Assembly: GCA_035637455.1 (NCBI GenBank)
Contig: DASPXE010000227.1
Location: 1-64,000, forward strand
DNA from: 20CM-4-69-16 sp035637455
GTDB lineage: Bacteria; Gemmatimonadota; Gemmatimonadetes; Gemmatimonadales; GWC2-71-9
Direction: 5' to 3'
Length of the DNA: 64,000 bases
The translations under genes and the position numbers were made by a program. This document shows positions 26,354-35,106 of this stretch, piece by piece. A model generated the notes under the pieces. The model was not told where the DNA came from. It did not search any database and saw nothing but the letters and a program-made list of their open reading frames with translations. Numbering within the stretch: position 1 is the first letter of the stretch; each line of letters starts with the position of its first letter.

Positions 26354-27760
26354 TCAAGGGGTGGACGAGGCGGTCTCCGGTATCCGTGGAGACCAGGCCG
26401 GCAGACGCGCGCCGCTCTGCTGCAGCAGCGGGCGGATGCGGCCGGTTTCTAGGTCGATGATCCAGAGCTGCCGGTACCCCGAACGATCCGACACGAACGC
26501 CACATGACGGCTGTCGGGCGCCCAGGTTGGATCTTCGTTCCGCCCTAGGGAGGTGAGTTGCCGCACCGCCCGCGTCCGTACGTCGAGGACGAAGACTTGC
26601 AGGGTGCCCCCCACGTCGCGGTGGAAGGCGACGGATTGGCCGTCGGGTGACCAGTCCGGCGCGTTGGACGAACCGGTGACGCCGTAGTCGAACGGCGCGA
26701 AGAGTTGCTGGTCCGTCCCGTCCGCCGCCATCACATAGATCTGCGGCAACCCCGGGCGCGTCGAGACGAACGCGACCCGCTGGCCGTCGGGACTGTAGGT
26801 CGGTGACAAGTTGTCAGAAAAGCGCCCCACGGTCAAGCGCTGTAAACAGCAGTTGTCCTTGACGTTAACCGTGTAGATGTCGGTGCCCTCTTCGGTCGCG
26901 CGGCTGAACGCCAGCGTCTTGCCGTCCGGGGAGAACGCCGGCGTGAAGTCGAGCGCCTGGCCCGTGGTGGCCACCGGCTGCCGCTTGCCGCTCCCGACGG
27001 GCTGGGTGAAAAGCTGTCCGTGACCAGCCCAGAACTCCATGTACGCGAAGCGCCGCCCGTCCGGCGCCCACGCGGGAGACATCGCCTGGTGATCGCTCGA
27101 GGAGACGAGCTGCCGGTCGGCGCCGTCCTGATCGATCACATACACCTTGCCGTCCATCACGAACAAGATGCGCGTGGCCGCGATGCCGCCGGTGCCCAAC
27201 GTGGCTTCGAGGACATGGTCGGCCAAACGGTGCACCGCCATGCGGAACCCGGGGTCCTTGAGCGGAGGCAGCACGGCGCGAAACTCGCGCCGCACGCCGC
27301 CCGCGGCCACATCGTGCACCGCCAGAACCGTCGTGTCCGCCGCCAGCGCGATCCCGACGGCGAAATCGGCCCCCAGGGCCTGGTACAACGGGTAGTTCAG
27401 GCCTGCCGCAGCGCCCCCCCCGGCTCGCCCGCCGGTCGGCGGGCGGCCCACCGGCGACGAGGCAGCCCCACTGAAGCGGATCGAGTCTCCGCCCGGCAGC
27501 GTGATCAGCTCGAACCGGTCGCTGTAGTCCAGGTCCCGAGCGATGATCACGCGCGCCGAGTCGAGCGCTGGCGCGGGCCCCGGCAACACCACCAGTCCGG
27601 GACGGACCCCCGGGCGGTAGATGATGCCGATGCGCACGCCGCGGTCGATGGCGGACGTATCCTGGGCGGCCAGGCGGTTGGACGGGTAGACGGCTAGTAA
27701 CGCCGCGGCCGCGACGCAGCCCCTAACCGCCCAACCGTCTGACCGTCTCGCCGCCTTCAT
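26354..27760 (-). CDS. tolB: Tol-Pal system beta-propeller protein TolB
   Basis: Periplasmic protein linking Pal to the TolQRA motor. The 468-aa protein has a Sec signal peptide ending near LAA-Q33, an N-terminal TolB domain with GVRIGIIYRPG, and a C-terminal six-bladed propeller with PD40-type repeats such as WAPDGRRFAY, FSPDGKTLAFSR and YSPDGQRVAFVS. A Gly/Arg insertion (about 110-125) carries a CCCGCC-GGTC-GGCGGG palindrome (27428-27443). The start shares ATGA with the upstream gene. Confidence 0.96.
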   Translation of the reverse strand: MKAARRSDGWAVRGCVAAAALLAVYPSNRLAAQDTSAIDRGVRIGIIYRPGVRPGLVVLPGPAPALDSARVIIARDLDYSDRFELITLPGGDSIRFSGAASSPVGRPPTGGRAGGGAAAGLNYPLYQALGADFAVGIALAADTTVLAVHDVAAGGVRREFRAVLPPLKDPGFRMAVHRLADHVLEATLGTGGIAATRILFVMDGKVYVIDQDGADRQLVSSSDHQAMSPAWAPDGRRFAYMEFWAGHGQLFTQPVGSGKRQPVATTGQALDFTPAFSPDGKTLAFSRATEEGTDIYTVNVKDNCCLQRLTVGRFSDNLSPTYSPDGQRVAFVSTRPGLPQIYVMAADGTDQQLFAPFDYGVTGSSNAPDWSPDGQSVAFHRDVGGTLQVFVLDVRTRAVRQLTSLGRNEDPTWAPDSRHVAFVSDRSGYRQLWIIDLETGRIRPLLQQSGARLPAWSPRIPETASSTP

Positions 27761-28446
27761 GATCGCTTCCCCGAGAAGTAGAACCGCACGAACAACACGT
27801 CGGGCGTCCATCCATCCGGTAGCGCCCCGAACGCCTTGAACCGCCCAGCCTCCTCGACCGCGCCCTGCGCTTCGAGGTCGAAGGCGAAGTTGCCGGAGCG
27901 CTTGATGAACTGCAGATCGCTCACAGAACCGTCGCGATGCACCAGGAACGACACCTCCGCTTCGAGTGGTGTGCTCTGGAGCGGACGCTGCCAGCGCCGC
28001 AGCACCTGCCCCACGATGTTCTGCAAGTACTCCGGAAACGGAAACTCGACGCCTTCGGTGCTGACCGTCGCGACATCGCTCCCGGTCGAGGGCGTCTCGC
28101 CGGGCAGCGGCGCCGTCTTGGGCGTCGTGCGGGGCGCCGCTTCGCGCTTCGTGTCGTCCGCCGTCTTGGGCGGCGCCTCTTTCGCGGCGGTGCTCTTAGG
28201 CGGCGGCTTCTTGGTGGGCACCGGAGCGGGCTTCTCTTCGGCCGGCCGCTCGACGGCTTCCGGTGCTTTGCGCTCTTCGTCGGTCGGCGCGGGAGCGGCG
28301 ATTAGCCGCACCTTGTAGGTCGGCGGCGCCGGTTTGCGCGCGCCGGCCGCGCCAGCAAAGATGAACAGGCTGGCGATTCCATGCACCAGCATCGTCCCCG
28401 CCAGGCCCAGGCCGACATTCGGGGACGCCCGGCGCCGCTGTCTCAC
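27757..28446 (-). CDS. TonB/TolA-family periplasm-spanning protein
   Basis: Energy-transducing protein of 229 aa with one N-terminal membrane helix (about 11-33), a Lys/Pro/Glu-rich rod (about 36-125) and a C-terminal TonB/TolA domain with LRRWQRPLQ and DGSVSDLQFIKRSGN. Between tolR and tolB it takes the place of TolA, so that role is likely. The C-domain is TonB-like, and TonB cannot be excluded. GTG start overlaps the tolR stop (GTGA). Confidence 0.87.
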   Translation of the reverse strand: MRQRRRASPNVGLGLAGTMLVHGIASLFIFAGAAGARKPAPPTYKVRLIAAPAPTDEERKAPEAVERPAEEKPAPVPTKKPPPKSTAAKEAPPKTADDTKREAAPRTTPKTAPLPGETPSTGSDVATVSTEGVEFPFPEYLQNIVGQVLRRWQRPLQSTPLEAEVSFLVHRDGSVSDLQFIKRSGNFAFDLEAQGAVEEAGRFKAFGALPDGWTPDVLFVRFYFSGKRS

Positions 28447-28880
28447 CGCTCGATCGTCTCCGGCTCAGCAACGAGCCCGACGTCGCTCACGCCCGACGCC
28501 CGGATCACCGCGAGTACCTGGACGACGCTGGCATAGGGGACCCGACCGTCGGCCCGAAGGTACACCCCACTAGGGCGTTTGGTCCGCACCAGCGCGCCGA
28601 AGGTCGCGCGGAAATCTTCGTAGGACAACGGTGCCTGCTCGATGAAGATGCGCCCCTCCCGATCGACGGTCACGATGAGCCCCTGCTTCGGGTCGAGTGG
28701 GCGCGCCGCGGCGCGCGGCAAGCGCACGTCGACTCCGCCTTGCATGATGGGCGCGGTGATCATGAAGATGATGAGCAGCACGAAAGCCACATCCACGAGC
28801 GACGTGACGTTGATGTCGGCGTTGAGCGGCAGCTCACCGTGCCCGCGCAGCCCGCCGCCGCCGCCCAGCAAGCCGGCCAC
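28443..28880 (-). CDS. tolR: TolR/ExbD-family biopolymer transport protein
   Basis: Part of the proton-driven TolQR motor. The 145-aa protein has one membrane helix (about 24-43) with the essential aspartate at residue 30 (TSLVDVAFVLL), followed by a periplasmic ExbD/TolR domain. GTG at 28880 begins immediately after the tolQ stop. Confidence 0.93.
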   Translation of the reverse strand: MAGLLGGGGGLRGHGELPLNADINVTSLVDVAFVLLIIFMITAPIMQGGVDVRLPRAAARPLDPKQGLIVTVDREGRIFIEQAPLSYEDFRATFGALVRTKRPSGVYLRADGRVPYASVVQVLAVIRASGVSDVGLVAEPETIER

Positions 28881-29618
28881 TCACAGCCTCCCTTCGCGCG
28901 CCATCGTGCCGATGATCTCCTGCGCGAACCCTTCGAGCTCGCCGGCGAACAGGCCGAGGCGGTTGACGAACAGATTGTACGCCATCACGGACGGCACGGC
29001 GACGGCGAGGCCCGCCACGGTGGTGACGAGCGCCTCCGCGACGCCTGGTGCGACTGCGGCGATGTTCCCGGACCCCCCCAACGCGATCCCGATGAAGGCA
29101 TCCATCACGCCGAGCACCGTGCCGAGCAGGCCGAGCAGCGGGCTGACGGACCCGAAGGTGGCGAGCCAGGGGATGAACCGCGCGGCCGCGTCCCGCTCCG
29201 CAGCCACCTCCTTGGCGAGCACCATCCGGAGGGCTTCGAGCTGGGTGGTCGTCAGCGTGGTCGGCGGCCCGACCGTGGCGGGCCCGTCGCCCTTCAGGCC
29301 GCCCTTCAGGCTGCCCGGCTTGAGCTCCGAGAAGAACTGGATGCCCTCACGCAGCAGCCGGTTGTAGGGCGAGGAGGGCAGCCGCATCGCGGCATGATAG
29401 GCGTCCTCGAGCCGGGTCGCCCGTTCGATCTCCCCCATGAACCGGTCCGCCTGCCGTCGCATTTTCCGGAATTGCCACCACTTGAGGAAGATGAGGTACC
29501 AGGAGACGACCGAGAAGACCACCAAGATCGCGAGCACGAACTTCGTCTCGCGGCTCGAGGTGAGCACCAGCTCCCAGGGCGTCGTCGGCACCGCCCGACC
29601 CACCTGTAGCAGCAGCAC
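28881..29618 (-). CDS. tolQ: TolQ/ExbB-family proton channel protein
   Basis: Membrane subunit of the Tol motor. The 245-aa protein has three helices (about 27-45, 150-175 and 188-212), with the MotA/ExbB signature FGSVSPLLGLLGTVLGVMDAF and the TTVAGLAVAVPSVMAYN block. GTG at 29618 has GGGGGGAGGG about eight bases upstream, one of the strongest ribosome sites in the window. First gene of the tol cluster, 38 bp after galE. Confidence 0.95.
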   Translation of the reverse strand: MLLLQVGRAVPTTPWELVLTSSRETKFVLAILVVFSVVSWYLIFLKWWQFRKMRRQADRFMGEIERATRLEDAYHAAMRLPSSPYNRLLREGIQFFSELKPGSLKGGLKGDGPATVGPPTTLTTTQLEALRMVLAKEVAAERDAAARFIPWLATFGSVSPLLGLLGTVLGVMDAFIGIALGGSGNIAAVAPGVAEALVTTVAGLAVAVPSVMAYNLFVNRLGLFAGELEGFAQEIIGTMAREGRL

Positions 29619-29656
29619 GCGTCAGCCCTCCCCCCCAAGAAAGCGGCCGAAACAGG

Positions 29657-30640
29657 TCAGTTCGAATACCCGGACGGGTGCGTCCGGTGCCAGTCCCACG
29701 CGCTCGCGATGATCTCGTCCAGCGCCGAGCGCCGTGGGCGCCAGCCGAGCAGCTGCTCCGCGCGGCCCGGGGCGGCGACGAGCGTGGGCGGATCTCCGGG
29801 GCGCCGCGGGCACGCCACCGTGGGGATCGACCGCCCCGTGACGCGCCGCGCGGCCGCGGCCACGGCCAGCACCGAATGGCCCGCTCCGGTCCCGAGGTTG
29901 ACCGCTTGGGCGCCCGTCAGGTCCGCGTCCAGTGCTCGGACGTGGGCGTCGGCGATGTCCGCGATGTGCACGTAGTCCCGCACCGCGCTGCCGTCCGGGG
30001 TGCGATAGTCGGTGCCGTAGACGTCCACGGCTGGCCGTCGGCCGAGCGCCACCTGCAGGACGTTGGGGAGCAGGTGCGTCTCCGGATCGTGGTCCTCGCC
30101 GTAGCGGGCCGTGGCGCCGGCCGCGTTGAAGTAGCGCAGGCTGATAGACGCGACCTGGTGTCGCTGGGTGTAGTCCGCGAGCAGGTGCTCGAACTCGAGC
30201 TTCGTCTGCCCGTACGGATTGACGGGTGCGCGGGGCGCGTCTTCCGGGATCGGGATCGCGGGCGGGTGGCCGTACACCGCGCAGGACGACGAAAAGATCA
30301 CGCGGCGCACACCCGCCGCGACCACGGCATCGAGCAGCACGCGGCCCGCCGCCACGTTGTTCGCGAAGTACATCTCCGGATGCGCGACCGATTCCGCGAC
30401 TAATGCGTACGCCGCGAGGTGAACGAGCGCGTCGAAGGAATGGCGCGCGAGCAGCTGCTCCAGGATGCGCCGGTCGCCGATCCCGCCCTGCACGAATTCC
30501 GCGCCGGGGTCGAGCGCAGCGCGATGACCCCGACTCAGGTCGTCCAGGACGACGACGGCGTGGCCTTGCGCCAGCAGCTGCTCGACGACCACGCTGCCGA
30601 TGTACCCCGCCCCACCGGTGACGAGGACGTTACGAGCCAT
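29657..30640 (-). CDS. galE: UDP-glucose 4-epimerase
   Basis: Interconverts UDP-glucose and UDP-galactose for surface polysaccharide. The 327-aa protein has the NAD loop GGAGYIGS (9-16), catalytic Ser119 in FSSSCAVYG, Tyr143 and Lys147 in NPYGQTK, and RYFNAAGA. It starts inside the end of hemA (11-bp overlap). Confidence 0.95.
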   Translation of the reverse strand: MARNVLVTGGAGYIGSVVVEQLLAQGHAVVVLDDLSRGHRAALDPGAEFVQGGIGDRRILEQLLARHSFDALVHLAAYALVAESVAHPEMYFANNVAAGRVLLDAVVAAGVRRVIFSSSCAVYGHPPAIPIPEDAPRAPVNPYGQTKLEFEHLLADYTQRHQVASISLRYFNAAGATARYGEDHDPETHLLPNVLQVALGRRPAVDVYGTDYRTPDGSAVRDYVHIADIADAHVRALDADLTGAQAVNLGTGAGHSVLAVAAAARRVTGRSIPTVACPRRPGDPPTLVAAPGRAEQLLGWRPRRSALDEIIASAWDWHRTHPSGYSN

Positions 30641-31892
30641 CCGGCCGCTCCAGGCCGAACAGCTTCTTCAGCGACTCGAGGAGACCGTAGCCGCGGCCGG
30701 CCTGCGCGGCCTGCTTGAGCGCAATCGTGGGGTGGTGCAGAAACTTGTTGAGCAGCGCGTGGCTGAACTGCTCCACCTGGGCCCGATCCTCCGGCGACAA
30801 GTGCGCGAGGCGCTTGAGGGCGCGCTCCAGCTCGGCCGCGCGCACGTCGTCGAGGCGCCCGCGAAACTCTTTCAGCACCGGCACCACGGCCAGCCCGCCG
30901 TACCAGGCCCAGAACCGCTCGACCTCGTCGCGCACGATGCGCTCGGCCGCCGGAACCTCCTGATGCCGCTCGGCGGCCGCGTGCGCGGCGACCGCCTGTA
31001 GGTCGTCGATGTCGTACAGAAACACGTTCTCGAGCTGCCCCACGGCAGGCTCCACGTCCCGTGGCACCGCGAGGTCGAGGATGCAGAGCGGCCGTCCACC
31101 GCGGCGACCGATCGCGCGGGCCACGCGTTCCCATGTCACGACGGCGTGAGGCGCCGCGGTGGAGCTGAGCACGATGTCGGCGTTGGCGAAGTGCTCCCAG
31201 GCCTCGTCCAACGTGAGCGCCCGTGCGCCCAGCTGCTCGGCGATCGCGCGCGCCCGCTCATAGCTGCGGTTCGCGACGAGCGTGACGCGCACGCCTTCCG
31301 ACACGAGGCAGCCCGCGGCGAGCTCGGCCATGTCACCCGCACCGAGGACCAGCGCGGAGCGTCCCGCGAGCCGGCTGAAGATCTTGCCAGCCAACGCCAC
31401 GGCCGCCGAAGGAGCCGACGCCGCCCCCGTGCCGAGCGCCGTCTCATTGCGGACGCGCGCCCCGACAAGCAGGGCGGACTGGAATAGGCGATGGAGCACG
31501 GGGCCGGCTTGGGGCCGCGATGCTTCCCACGCCTCGCGCACCTGGCCTTGGATCTGGGACTCGCCGAGGATCATCGAGTCGAGACCCGCCGAGACGCGGT
31601 AGAGATGGCGCACCGCTTCGCGGTCGCGCTGGAAGTATCCGTACTCGCTGGCACTGCGACCGGCGCCCAGGCGCTCGCCCAGGATGGCCCAGACCGTCTC
31701 GGCCGTCGAGTCGCTCGGTTCGGCGAGGTAAAATTCGGTGCGGTTGCACGTGGACAGCAGGACCCCGCCGCCCGCGCCGGCCGACAGCACCCGCTCCAAG
31801 GAAGCCGGCACCTCGCGGGGAGCATGCACGAACCGCTCGCGCACCTCCAGGGGCGCCGTCCGGTGATTGACTCCGACGACCGCGATGCTCAT
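30630..31892 (-). CDS. hemA: glutamyl-tRNA reductase
   Basis: NADPH-dependent reduction of glutamyl-tRNA to glutamate-1-semialdehyde, the committed step of C5-pathway haem synthesis. The 420-aa protein has the catalytic Cys49 in LLSTCNRTE, the substrate motif GLDSMILGESQI, a Rossmann loop VLGAGDMAELAA, and the C-terminal dimerisation helix. ATG at 31892 begins MSIAVVGVNHRTAPL. Much longer in-frame readings upstream are shadows of the neighbouring genes. Confidence 0.96.
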   Translation of the reverse strand: MSIAVVGVNHRTAPLEVRERFVHAPREVPASLERVLSAGAGGGVLLSTCNRTEFYLAEPSDSTAETVWAILGERLGAGRSASEYGYFQRDREAVRHLYRVSAGLDSMILGESQIQGQVREAWEASRPQAGPVLHRLFQSALLVGARVRNETALGTGAASAPSAAVALAGKIFSRLAGRSALVLGAGDMAELAAGCLVSEGVRVTLVANRSYERARAIAEQLGARALTLDEAWEHFANADIVLSSTAAPHAVVTWERVARAIGRRGGRPLCILDLAVPRDVEPAVGQLENVFLYDIDDLQAVAAHAAAERHQEVPAAERIVRDEVERFWAWYGGLAVVPVLKEFRGRLDDVRAAELERALKRLAHLSPEDRAQVEQFSHALLNKFLHHPTIALKQAAQAGRGYGLLESLKKLFGLERPDGS

Positions 31893-31906
31893 TGCGCGCT
31901 GCCGCC

Positions 31907-32701
31907 CTAGAGAAAGCGTTGCGTCCCCGGCTCGGCGAGCTTGAGGGCGAGGTACACGAGCACCACCGCCACGAAGCCCGCGATGCTCGCGAACGCCGCC
32001 CGTCGGCCCGCCCAATGCCGCACCACCCGCATCCACACGGCCGACCCCAACACCACCCAGGTGAACGAGCCCCACACGATCTGTGCCGGGTCCACGTGCA
32101 TGCCACCGGCATAGCGCACCGCATAGCCCAGCGCCAGCAGGACGCCCAGCGTCAGCGCGGGGAAGCCGGCGACGAGGGCCACGTGGTTCAAGCGATCGAG
32201 CCGCTCCAGCGGGGGAAACAGACGAAACACTTGACCGAACCGTTTCGACTTGAGCTCGCGGAACTGCAGCAGATACAGCGCCGCCGTGATGAAGGCGAGC
32301 GCCAGCAGCGCGAGCCCGAGCACGCTGAGCGTCACGTGCAAGATAAACCAGGCGTTGCCGCCGCCCGAGGGCTCGGCACCGGGTCCCAGTCCGATCAGCA
32401 ACGCCAGCCCCACGAGCCCGGTCGCGAGCGGACCGGTGAACAGCGCGACGGCGGAGGCGCGGAACACGCGCTCGCTCATGACCTGCAGCAGCATCAGGAA
32501 GAGCGCGAGAATCGACAGCACCGGAGCGACGCCCACCGGCGTGAGCTGCGCGACGCCGACCACGTGCGCCGTAGCGCCCGAGAGGGGGGCGCCCAGCGTC
32601 AAAGCACGCGGTGCGGGCCGAAGCCCCGCGAACGGCGCGAGCGCAAGCGCCGTGGCCAGGCCGTACAGCCCCAGCGCCAGGAGATGCGGTACGAGAACCA
32701 C
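31907..32701 (-). CDS. CcsA/HemX-like cytochrome c assembly membrane protein
   Basis: Polytopic protein of 264 aa with about eight hydrophobic helices and histidines at FILHVTLS, DRLNHVALVAG and GMHVDPAQIVWG that fit the haem-handling CcsA/ResC/HemX group. Its position just upstream of hemA parallels the hemA-hemX arrangement in other phyla. The GTG at 32701 is the only start in frame after the LysM gene stop. No WWD-type motif is obvious, so HemX-like is safer than CcsA proper. Confidence 0.82.
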   Translation of the reverse strand: MVLVPHLLALGLYGLATALALAPFAGLRPAPRALTLGAPLSGATAHVVGVAQLTPVGVAPVLSILALFLMLLQVMSERVFRASAVALFTGPLATGLVGLALLIGLGPGAEPSGGGNAWFILHVTLSVLGLALLALAFITAALYLLQFRELKSKRFGQVFRLFPPLERLDRLNHVALVAGFPALTLGVLLALGYAVRYAGGMHVDPAQIVWGSFTWVVLGSAVWMRVVRHWAGRRAAFASIAGFVAVVLVYLALKLAEPGTQRFL

Positions 32702-32740
32702 GGGCGCGGTGCGCCGGCCCCGCCAGGAGCCGGCGGCGGG

Positions 32741-34018
32741 TCAGGAGGGCATCTTCCGGACGAGACGGACTGGCATTCCGGGGCGAACGTCGGGATGATT
32801 GATGTTGAGCACCAGTCCGGACGCCGAATGGTCCCGCGTATGCACGATCTCGAGCACCATGCGCACTTCTTCGGACGCCGTGCCCGGGACGCCCGACGCC
32901 GGTCGGAACACCTCGAACACGTCGCCCGGGGTGACCCCTTCGGCGCGACCGCGGTTGATGAACAGGATCTGCTGCAGGTCCGTCAGCCCGTGGATGTCGC
33001 GTTCGGCCACGATCTGTCCCTCGAGGCCTTGCTCCACGGGCGTGGGCCGGGCGAGACCCGGGTCCTTGAACGGCTCGAGCGGCATCGCCAGGTGGCCGTC
33101 GTGGATCCGGCCGAACTGCATGACCACGTCCGCCAGCACCTGCCTGCGCTGCAGCTCCGTCACCCGGGCCACGCCGACCGGCACCACTACCCCTCCCCAA
33201 CCGGCGATGTCCCGATCGATGCGCGCGATCAGCAGCGAATCGCCGACGTGGTACGACGCGTTGCGGGGCGGCGCGAGCGCGATCTGATCGAACCGCGTCG
33301 CGGTGGAGCGCTCCGTCAGGCGCGGGATGGCTGGAGTCGCGGTGTTCCCCAACACCCGGCCCCACGGCAGTCGCTCGTTCTCGGTCAGGAAGCCCGCCGC
33401 ATAGAACTCACCGCGCCGCAGCGGTCGATACAGCGGGTTGGAGTACGCCCGCAGCACGTCCTGCACCTGTTCCCGGGGTGTGCGGCGCCGCTCGAAGATC
33501 GTCTCGTAGGCGTCGGTGGCCGCAGGCGGGGGCGCCTCCACCACCCCAGCCGTATCGAACGCCGTCGACGTATCGGGCGCGATCGCCGTCACGGTGTCCG
33601 CCTGGGCCCGCACCGTGTCGGCCGGGGCGACCGCTGCGCTCTCAGGCGCCTGCGCCACCGCTACCACAGACCCGATGTGCAGCACCTCGCCAGGATAGAT
33701 CCAGTGCGGGTCTTCGATCACGGCAGTGTTCAGACGGTAAATCTCGGGCCACAGTAGCGGATCGCTGAAATACAGCTGGGCGATGGACCATAGGCTCTCG
33801 CCCGTGACCACGGTATGGCTGGCGGGAAGCTGTCCTTCCTGGAAGGCCGCGGTGGGCGGCGGCACCTGTGACGTGTCCTGCACCGCCTTCGAGCTGTCCG
33901 CCCGAGCCTGGGTCGTGTCCTGAGCCACGAGCGGCGGCGCCACCACCCCCGCGAGCAGCCCTGCTACAAGGGCGAGCAGGGCTGCTCGATCAGAACGGCA
34001 GATCGTCGTCCTCCTCAT
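32741..34018 (-). CDS. exported LysM-domain protein
   Basis: Cell-wall-binding protein of 425 aa. It has a signal peptide (about 1-33, ending PPLVAQ), a LysM domain (about 67-118) with SHTVVTGESLWSIAQLYF, a Thr/Ala/Asp-rich linker and a C-terminal beta-rich region of unknown family (about 215-425). ATG at 34018 overlaps ssb by 29 bp but has GGAGG six bases upstream. Confidence 0.87.
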   Translation of the reverse strand: MRRTTICRSDRAALLALVAGLLAGVVAPPLVAQDTTQARADSSKAVQDTSQVPPPTAAFQEGQLPASHTVVTGESLWSIAQLYFSDPLLWPEIYRLNTAVIEDPHWIYPGEVLHIGSVVAVAQAPESAAVAPADTVRAQADTVTAIAPDTSTAFDTAGVVEAPPPAATDAYETIFERRRTPREQVQDVLRAYSNPLYRPLRRGEFYAAGFLTENERLPWGRVLGNTATPAIPRLTERSTATRFDQIALAPPRNASYHVGDSLLIARIDRDIAGWGGVVVPVGVARVTELQRRQVLADVVMQFGRIHDGHLAMPLEPFKDPGLARPTPVEQGLEGQIVAERDIHGLTDLQQILFINRGRAEGVTPGDVFEVFRPASGVPGTASEEVRMVLEIVHTRDHSASGLVLNINHPDVRPGMPVRLVRKMPS

Positions 34019-34472
34019 CCAGCGCCTCCGGGAGCGCGTCGAGCGACTCCGCCTTGCCCTCGGGCGTTACCTTGGCCGCGGCCTTGGCCCGGGCGAACTC
34101 GCCGGCGCCTTCACCGCCTCCCCCTCCCCGGGACGACAGCAGGATCACTTCTCGCGCGATGATCTCGGTGACGTAGCGGGTCTGCTTCTCGCGATCCTCC
34201 CACGTGCGGTACTCAATCCGCCCTTCCACGTAGATCCGGTCGCCCTTCTTCATGTACTTCTCGGCCAGGTCAGCCAATTGGGCGCCCTTGTTGTTCCAGC
34301 AGATCACGCGGTGCCACTCGGTCTTCTCCTGCTTCTCCCCACCCTGTCCCGTCCACTGGCGGCTGGTCGCCAAGGAGAGATTCGCCACCCGGGAACCGTT
34401 GTTCGTGCTCCGCACCTCGGGATCGGCCCCTAAGTTCCCGATTAGCATGACTTTATTCAGGCTGCGACTCAC
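33990..34472 (-). CDS. ssb: single-stranded DNA-binding protein
   Basis: Coats single-stranded DNA in replication and repair. The 160-aa protein has an OB fold (1-105) with NKVMLIGNLGADPEVR and GDRIYVEGRIEYRTW, then a Gly/Ala-rich tail ending in the acidic interaction tip DEEDDDLPF. The true start is GTG at 34472 with GGAGG six bases upstream; an in-frame start at 34550 would cover the promoter. Confidence 0.95.
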   Translation of the reverse strand: MSRSLNKVMLIGNLGADPEVRSTNNGSRVANLSLATSRQWTGQGGEKQEKTEWHRVICWNNKGAQLADLAEKYMKKGDRIYVEGRIEYRTWEDREKQTRYVTEIIAREVILLSSRGGGGGEGAGEFARAKAAAKVTPEGKAESLDALPEALDEEDDDLPF

Positions 34473-34517
34473 AACAGGCCTCCAAACGATGGGCGGGCAG
34501 GGACCAAGGGCGACAAC

Positions 34518-34546
34518 AGTATATGAATCGCAAGTTATTCTGTCAA
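34518..34546 (-). promoter_or_regulatory. strong sigma70-type promoter of the ssb operon
   Basis: On the minus strand TTGACA (34546-34541), exactly 17 bp, and TATACT (34523-34518) match eleven of twelve consensus bases. Transcription should begin near 34511, about 40 bases before the ssb GTG. The patch is noticeably AT-richer than its surroundings. Confidence 0.85.
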
Positions 34547-34566
34547 TCAAAGATACGCCACTTGGG

Positions 34567-35106
34567 CTAAAGTTTTGCAGACATCCCGGCCGCTGGGATG
34601 GCCGCCCGGAGGATCACGGCATCCTCGACCGGACGCCGGTAGTAGCGCGCCCGCCGCCCGACCTCAGCGAAGCCCAAGCTCTCGTACAAGCGGCGGGCCG
34701 CGGCGTTCGATTCCCGCACGTCGAGATAGACGACCCGCACGCCACGACCCTGCAACGTCTCGAGCACCTGCTCGACCAGCGCCCGCCCGACCCCGCCGCG
34801 CCGGTGCACCTGGGCCACGCCCAAGTTGAGAATCTCCCCTTCATCCGCGGCGAAATGGGCGACAGCGTAGCCCGCGATGGCGCGGCCTACGACGGCGACG
34901 AGGAACGGGGCCCCGGCGGCCAAGCACTCGGTGAAGTCGTTGGCCGACCAGGGGTCGGAGAAGACGGCGCGCTCGATCGCGGCTACGGGCGCCACGTCAG
35001 CCGCTTGGGCGGGACGGATCCGGTAGGGGCCGGCCGTGGCGGGCCTCCCATTTCGCTTGCGCTTCGGCCGGCCGGCCGTAGGCGGGCTCGGCGACGAGCG
35101 GCTCAT
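34567..35106 (-). CDS. rimI: ribosomal-protein alanine acetyltransferase (RimI-like GNAT)
   Basis: GNAT-family N-acetyltransferase; RimI acetylates the N-terminus of ribosomal protein S18. The 179-aa reading has the GNAT core ILNLGVAQVHRRGGVGRAL (acetyl-CoA loop) and NAAARRLYESLGF. The conserved fold begins only at YRIRPAQ (about residue 28). The first 27 residues are basic and overlap tsaB by 110 bp. A GGGAGG followed six bases later by ACG just before the fold raises the possibility of a rare ACG start. Neighbouring tsaB and tsaE support the RimI name. Confidence 0.87.
   Translation of the reverse strand: MSRSSPSPPTAGRPKRKRNGRPATAGPYRIRPAQAADVAPVAAIERAVFSDPWSANDFTECLAAGAPFLVAVVGRAIAGYAVAHFAADEGEILNLGVAQVHRRGGVGRALVEQVLETLQGRGVRVVYLDVRESNAAARRLYESLGFAEVGRRARYYRRPVEDAVILRAAIPAAGMSAKL

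Noticed and set aside
31893..33365. Upstream extension of the hemA frame to 911 codons
   Set aside because: It overlaps the CcsA/HemX-like and LysM genes in another frame; HemA homology begins exactly at ATG 31892.
32741..34018. LysM gene as a peptidoglycan hydrolase
   Set aside because: No NlpC/P60, M23, amidase or transglycosylase motif is visible after the LysM domain.
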